Assembly (NCBI GenBank): GCA_047495785.1
Contig: JBLDXI010000033.1
Coordinates: forward strand, 2,728,001 to 2,792,000
Length of the DNA stretch: 64,000 nt
Direction of reading: 5' to 3'
Origin: Lepidodermella squamata
Lineage: Eukaryota > Gastrotricha
A program made the translations under genes and the position numbers. Shown here in pieces: positions 62,629-64,000 of the stretch; position 1 is the stretch's first letter; the number at the start of each line of letters is the position of its first letter. Under the pieces are notes generated by a model. It ran no database searches. It was given only the letters and a program-made list of their open reading frames with translations, and was not told the origin of the DNA.

Positions 62629-64000
62629 ATGAGTGATGATGAAGACTTCTCAATCAAACGAACCAGCAAAAAGCGAGTTCTTACCGTTGTGAACGACGAA
62701 TCGGACGCCGAGGAATTTCCATCCGGCGGCGATAGCGAAGAGGTCAGTCTCATCGAGTATATGTGGCCACTTGTACATTATTATATTTTAAAAGGAATCG
62801 GAAGTGAAACCTGCGAAGCGGAAATCAGTACCAAAGAAACCAGCGACCAAGGCAGTCGTTCAAACAGGGCCGCGAATAAATGCTATAAACAGCACGAACA
62901 CTGGTCCACCTCGAAAATTTATCTTCGGCAACCGAGCTCCACGTCCAGTTCTGTTGAACAAACCTTTTACATGCAGTTCAGCGCCTACGGAGAACAAGGC
63001 TGCCGCACCGGCGTCTTCAACAGGCGATGGCTCCGAATCGAGCGCAACCGCTTCTTCAGGACATGTAAGAGGAAGGTAGCTCATTGAATATCGTCAACTG
63101 ATTCTTGCTTTGTTCTAGGAAAGTCTTATCAAAAAGGTTTTGAACAAACCGTTCAAAATCCCAACGATGAACGGTTCGTCTGTGTCTTCATCAAGTACCT
63201 CCTCGCTGCACCTTGGAATGCGCAGGCCCGGCCAGAAGCGCTCTCTTCACGACCCGTTTGAAGAAGACGCCCTGGTCTTGTATACACCGCCTGAAGTTTC
63301 TGCTGACGAGAAGATGAAATTGGCGCCCGATAAGATTGAAGTTCACGTTGTTGTAGACCCTGTCTTGTCGAAAATTCTCCGGCCTCATCAGCGCGAAGGT
63401 GTTCGTTTCATGTACGAATGTGTAACTGGCGTGAGGATACCTGGTTCTTTCGGTTGCATTTTGGCTGATGAAATGTAACACTGCCTTCTAATCTAAGACT
63501 GTAATATAAATAATCGTGAAATTTCAGGGGTCTTGGTAAAACGTTGCAAGTTGTTACTTTGCTTTGGACTCTTCTTCGACAATCACCCACCGGAGGCGCG
63601 ACAGTTGAACGTGCCTGTGTAGTTTGCCCAACAGCCCTTGTCAAAAACTGGGCAAACGAGTTCGATAAATGGCTCGGCGTGGGAAGGTGTGGAGCTTTAG
63701 TACTCGACGGTACTCTGTCTTCCGAAGACATCGATAAGCGAATAGTTTCATTTGGAGCGTATGTTTTAAAGCTGTTCTGCTTTGATTGACAGTCTTCACA
63801 TGTTTTTCCAGTCAAATGGGCTGCCGTCGTCCGACTCCGGTGCTCATCATATCTTACGATACATTCCGGCTTCACATGAATGTGATAAAAAATTCAGCTC
63901 GTCTCGGTATTATTGTGTGCGACGAAGGTCATCGTCTGAAAAACGCCGACAGTCAGACTTATCAAGCGTTGCTAGCCGTGGGTGTGCAACGGCGAGTTCT
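62629..64000 (+). CDS. RAD54: DNA repair translocase RAD54, 5' part, cut by window end
   Basis: A SWI2/SNF2-family double-strand DNA translocase that works with RAD51 in homologous recombination in the nucleus. Exons are 62629-62742, 62795-63064, 63119-63474, 63528-63758 and 63812 to beyond 64000, all phase-consistent. The N-terminus ([16 protein letters not shown]) is acidic then basic and disordered. Conserved text follows: [41 protein letters not shown], motif I DEMGLGKTLQ (across an intron), [19 protein letters not shown], and motif [20 protein letters not shown]. These match RAD54 closely, including the RSxLHDPxExDALVLY linker that separates it from RAD54B and other SNF2 proteins. The C-terminal RecA lobe is outside the window. 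Confidence 0.95.

Overview
The window is nuclear DNA of an invertebrate animal. Genes are split by many very short introns (mostly 45-80 nt, GT-AG), a few have no intron, and the families are animal ones: ADAM protease, calcyphosin, alpha-arrestin, doublecortin/PLAT protein, SLC2 transporter, RAD54. A compact-intron ecdysozoan such as a tardigrade is my leading guess, but nothing in the sequence proves it.

Left third (1-22.6 kb). A complete SLC2 sugar transporter (1069-2873) is followed by a paralogue whose fourth exon is cut. Its 5' part lies at 3750-4897 and its 3' part at 21752-22554. The 16.85 kb between them holds a damaged myosin heavy chain tail fragment, a 113-residue coiled-coil gene in eight tiny exons on the minus strand (6345-7087), a decayed unknown gene (8048-9117), a scrambled set of gene fragments (9310-11650), two MITE-like elements, a TTGCT-rich stretch and an unfamiliar pair of plus-strand genes (13798-14872 and 14940-18991). 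The scrambled fragments come from that pair. The pair reads as an OB-fold-like protein followed by a 1273-residue protein with LOTUS-like and NYN/PIN-like segments, and I regard it as the best candidate for an undescribed system.

Middle (22.9-49.8 kb), almost all minus strand. A 13 kb gene encodes two doublecortin domains, a beta-trefoil-like block and about twenty PLAT domains, comparable to LOXHD1 but with an unusual N-terminus. It is followed by an intronless Jun/ATF-like bZIP factor, an alpha-arrestin, the mitochondrial iron-sulfur assembly factor ISCA1, and the intronless nucleolar GTPase GNL2/NOG2.

Right (49.8-64 kb). A complete seven-exon ADAM metalloprotease lies on the plus strand. 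Three tandem calcyphosin-like EF-hand genes follow on the minus strand, then two inverted-repeat elements and the 5' half of RAD54, cut by the window end. The known genes serve unrelated cellular jobs; the only evident local clusters are the transporter pair, the calcyphosin triplet and the OB/LOTUS-like gene pair with its debris.
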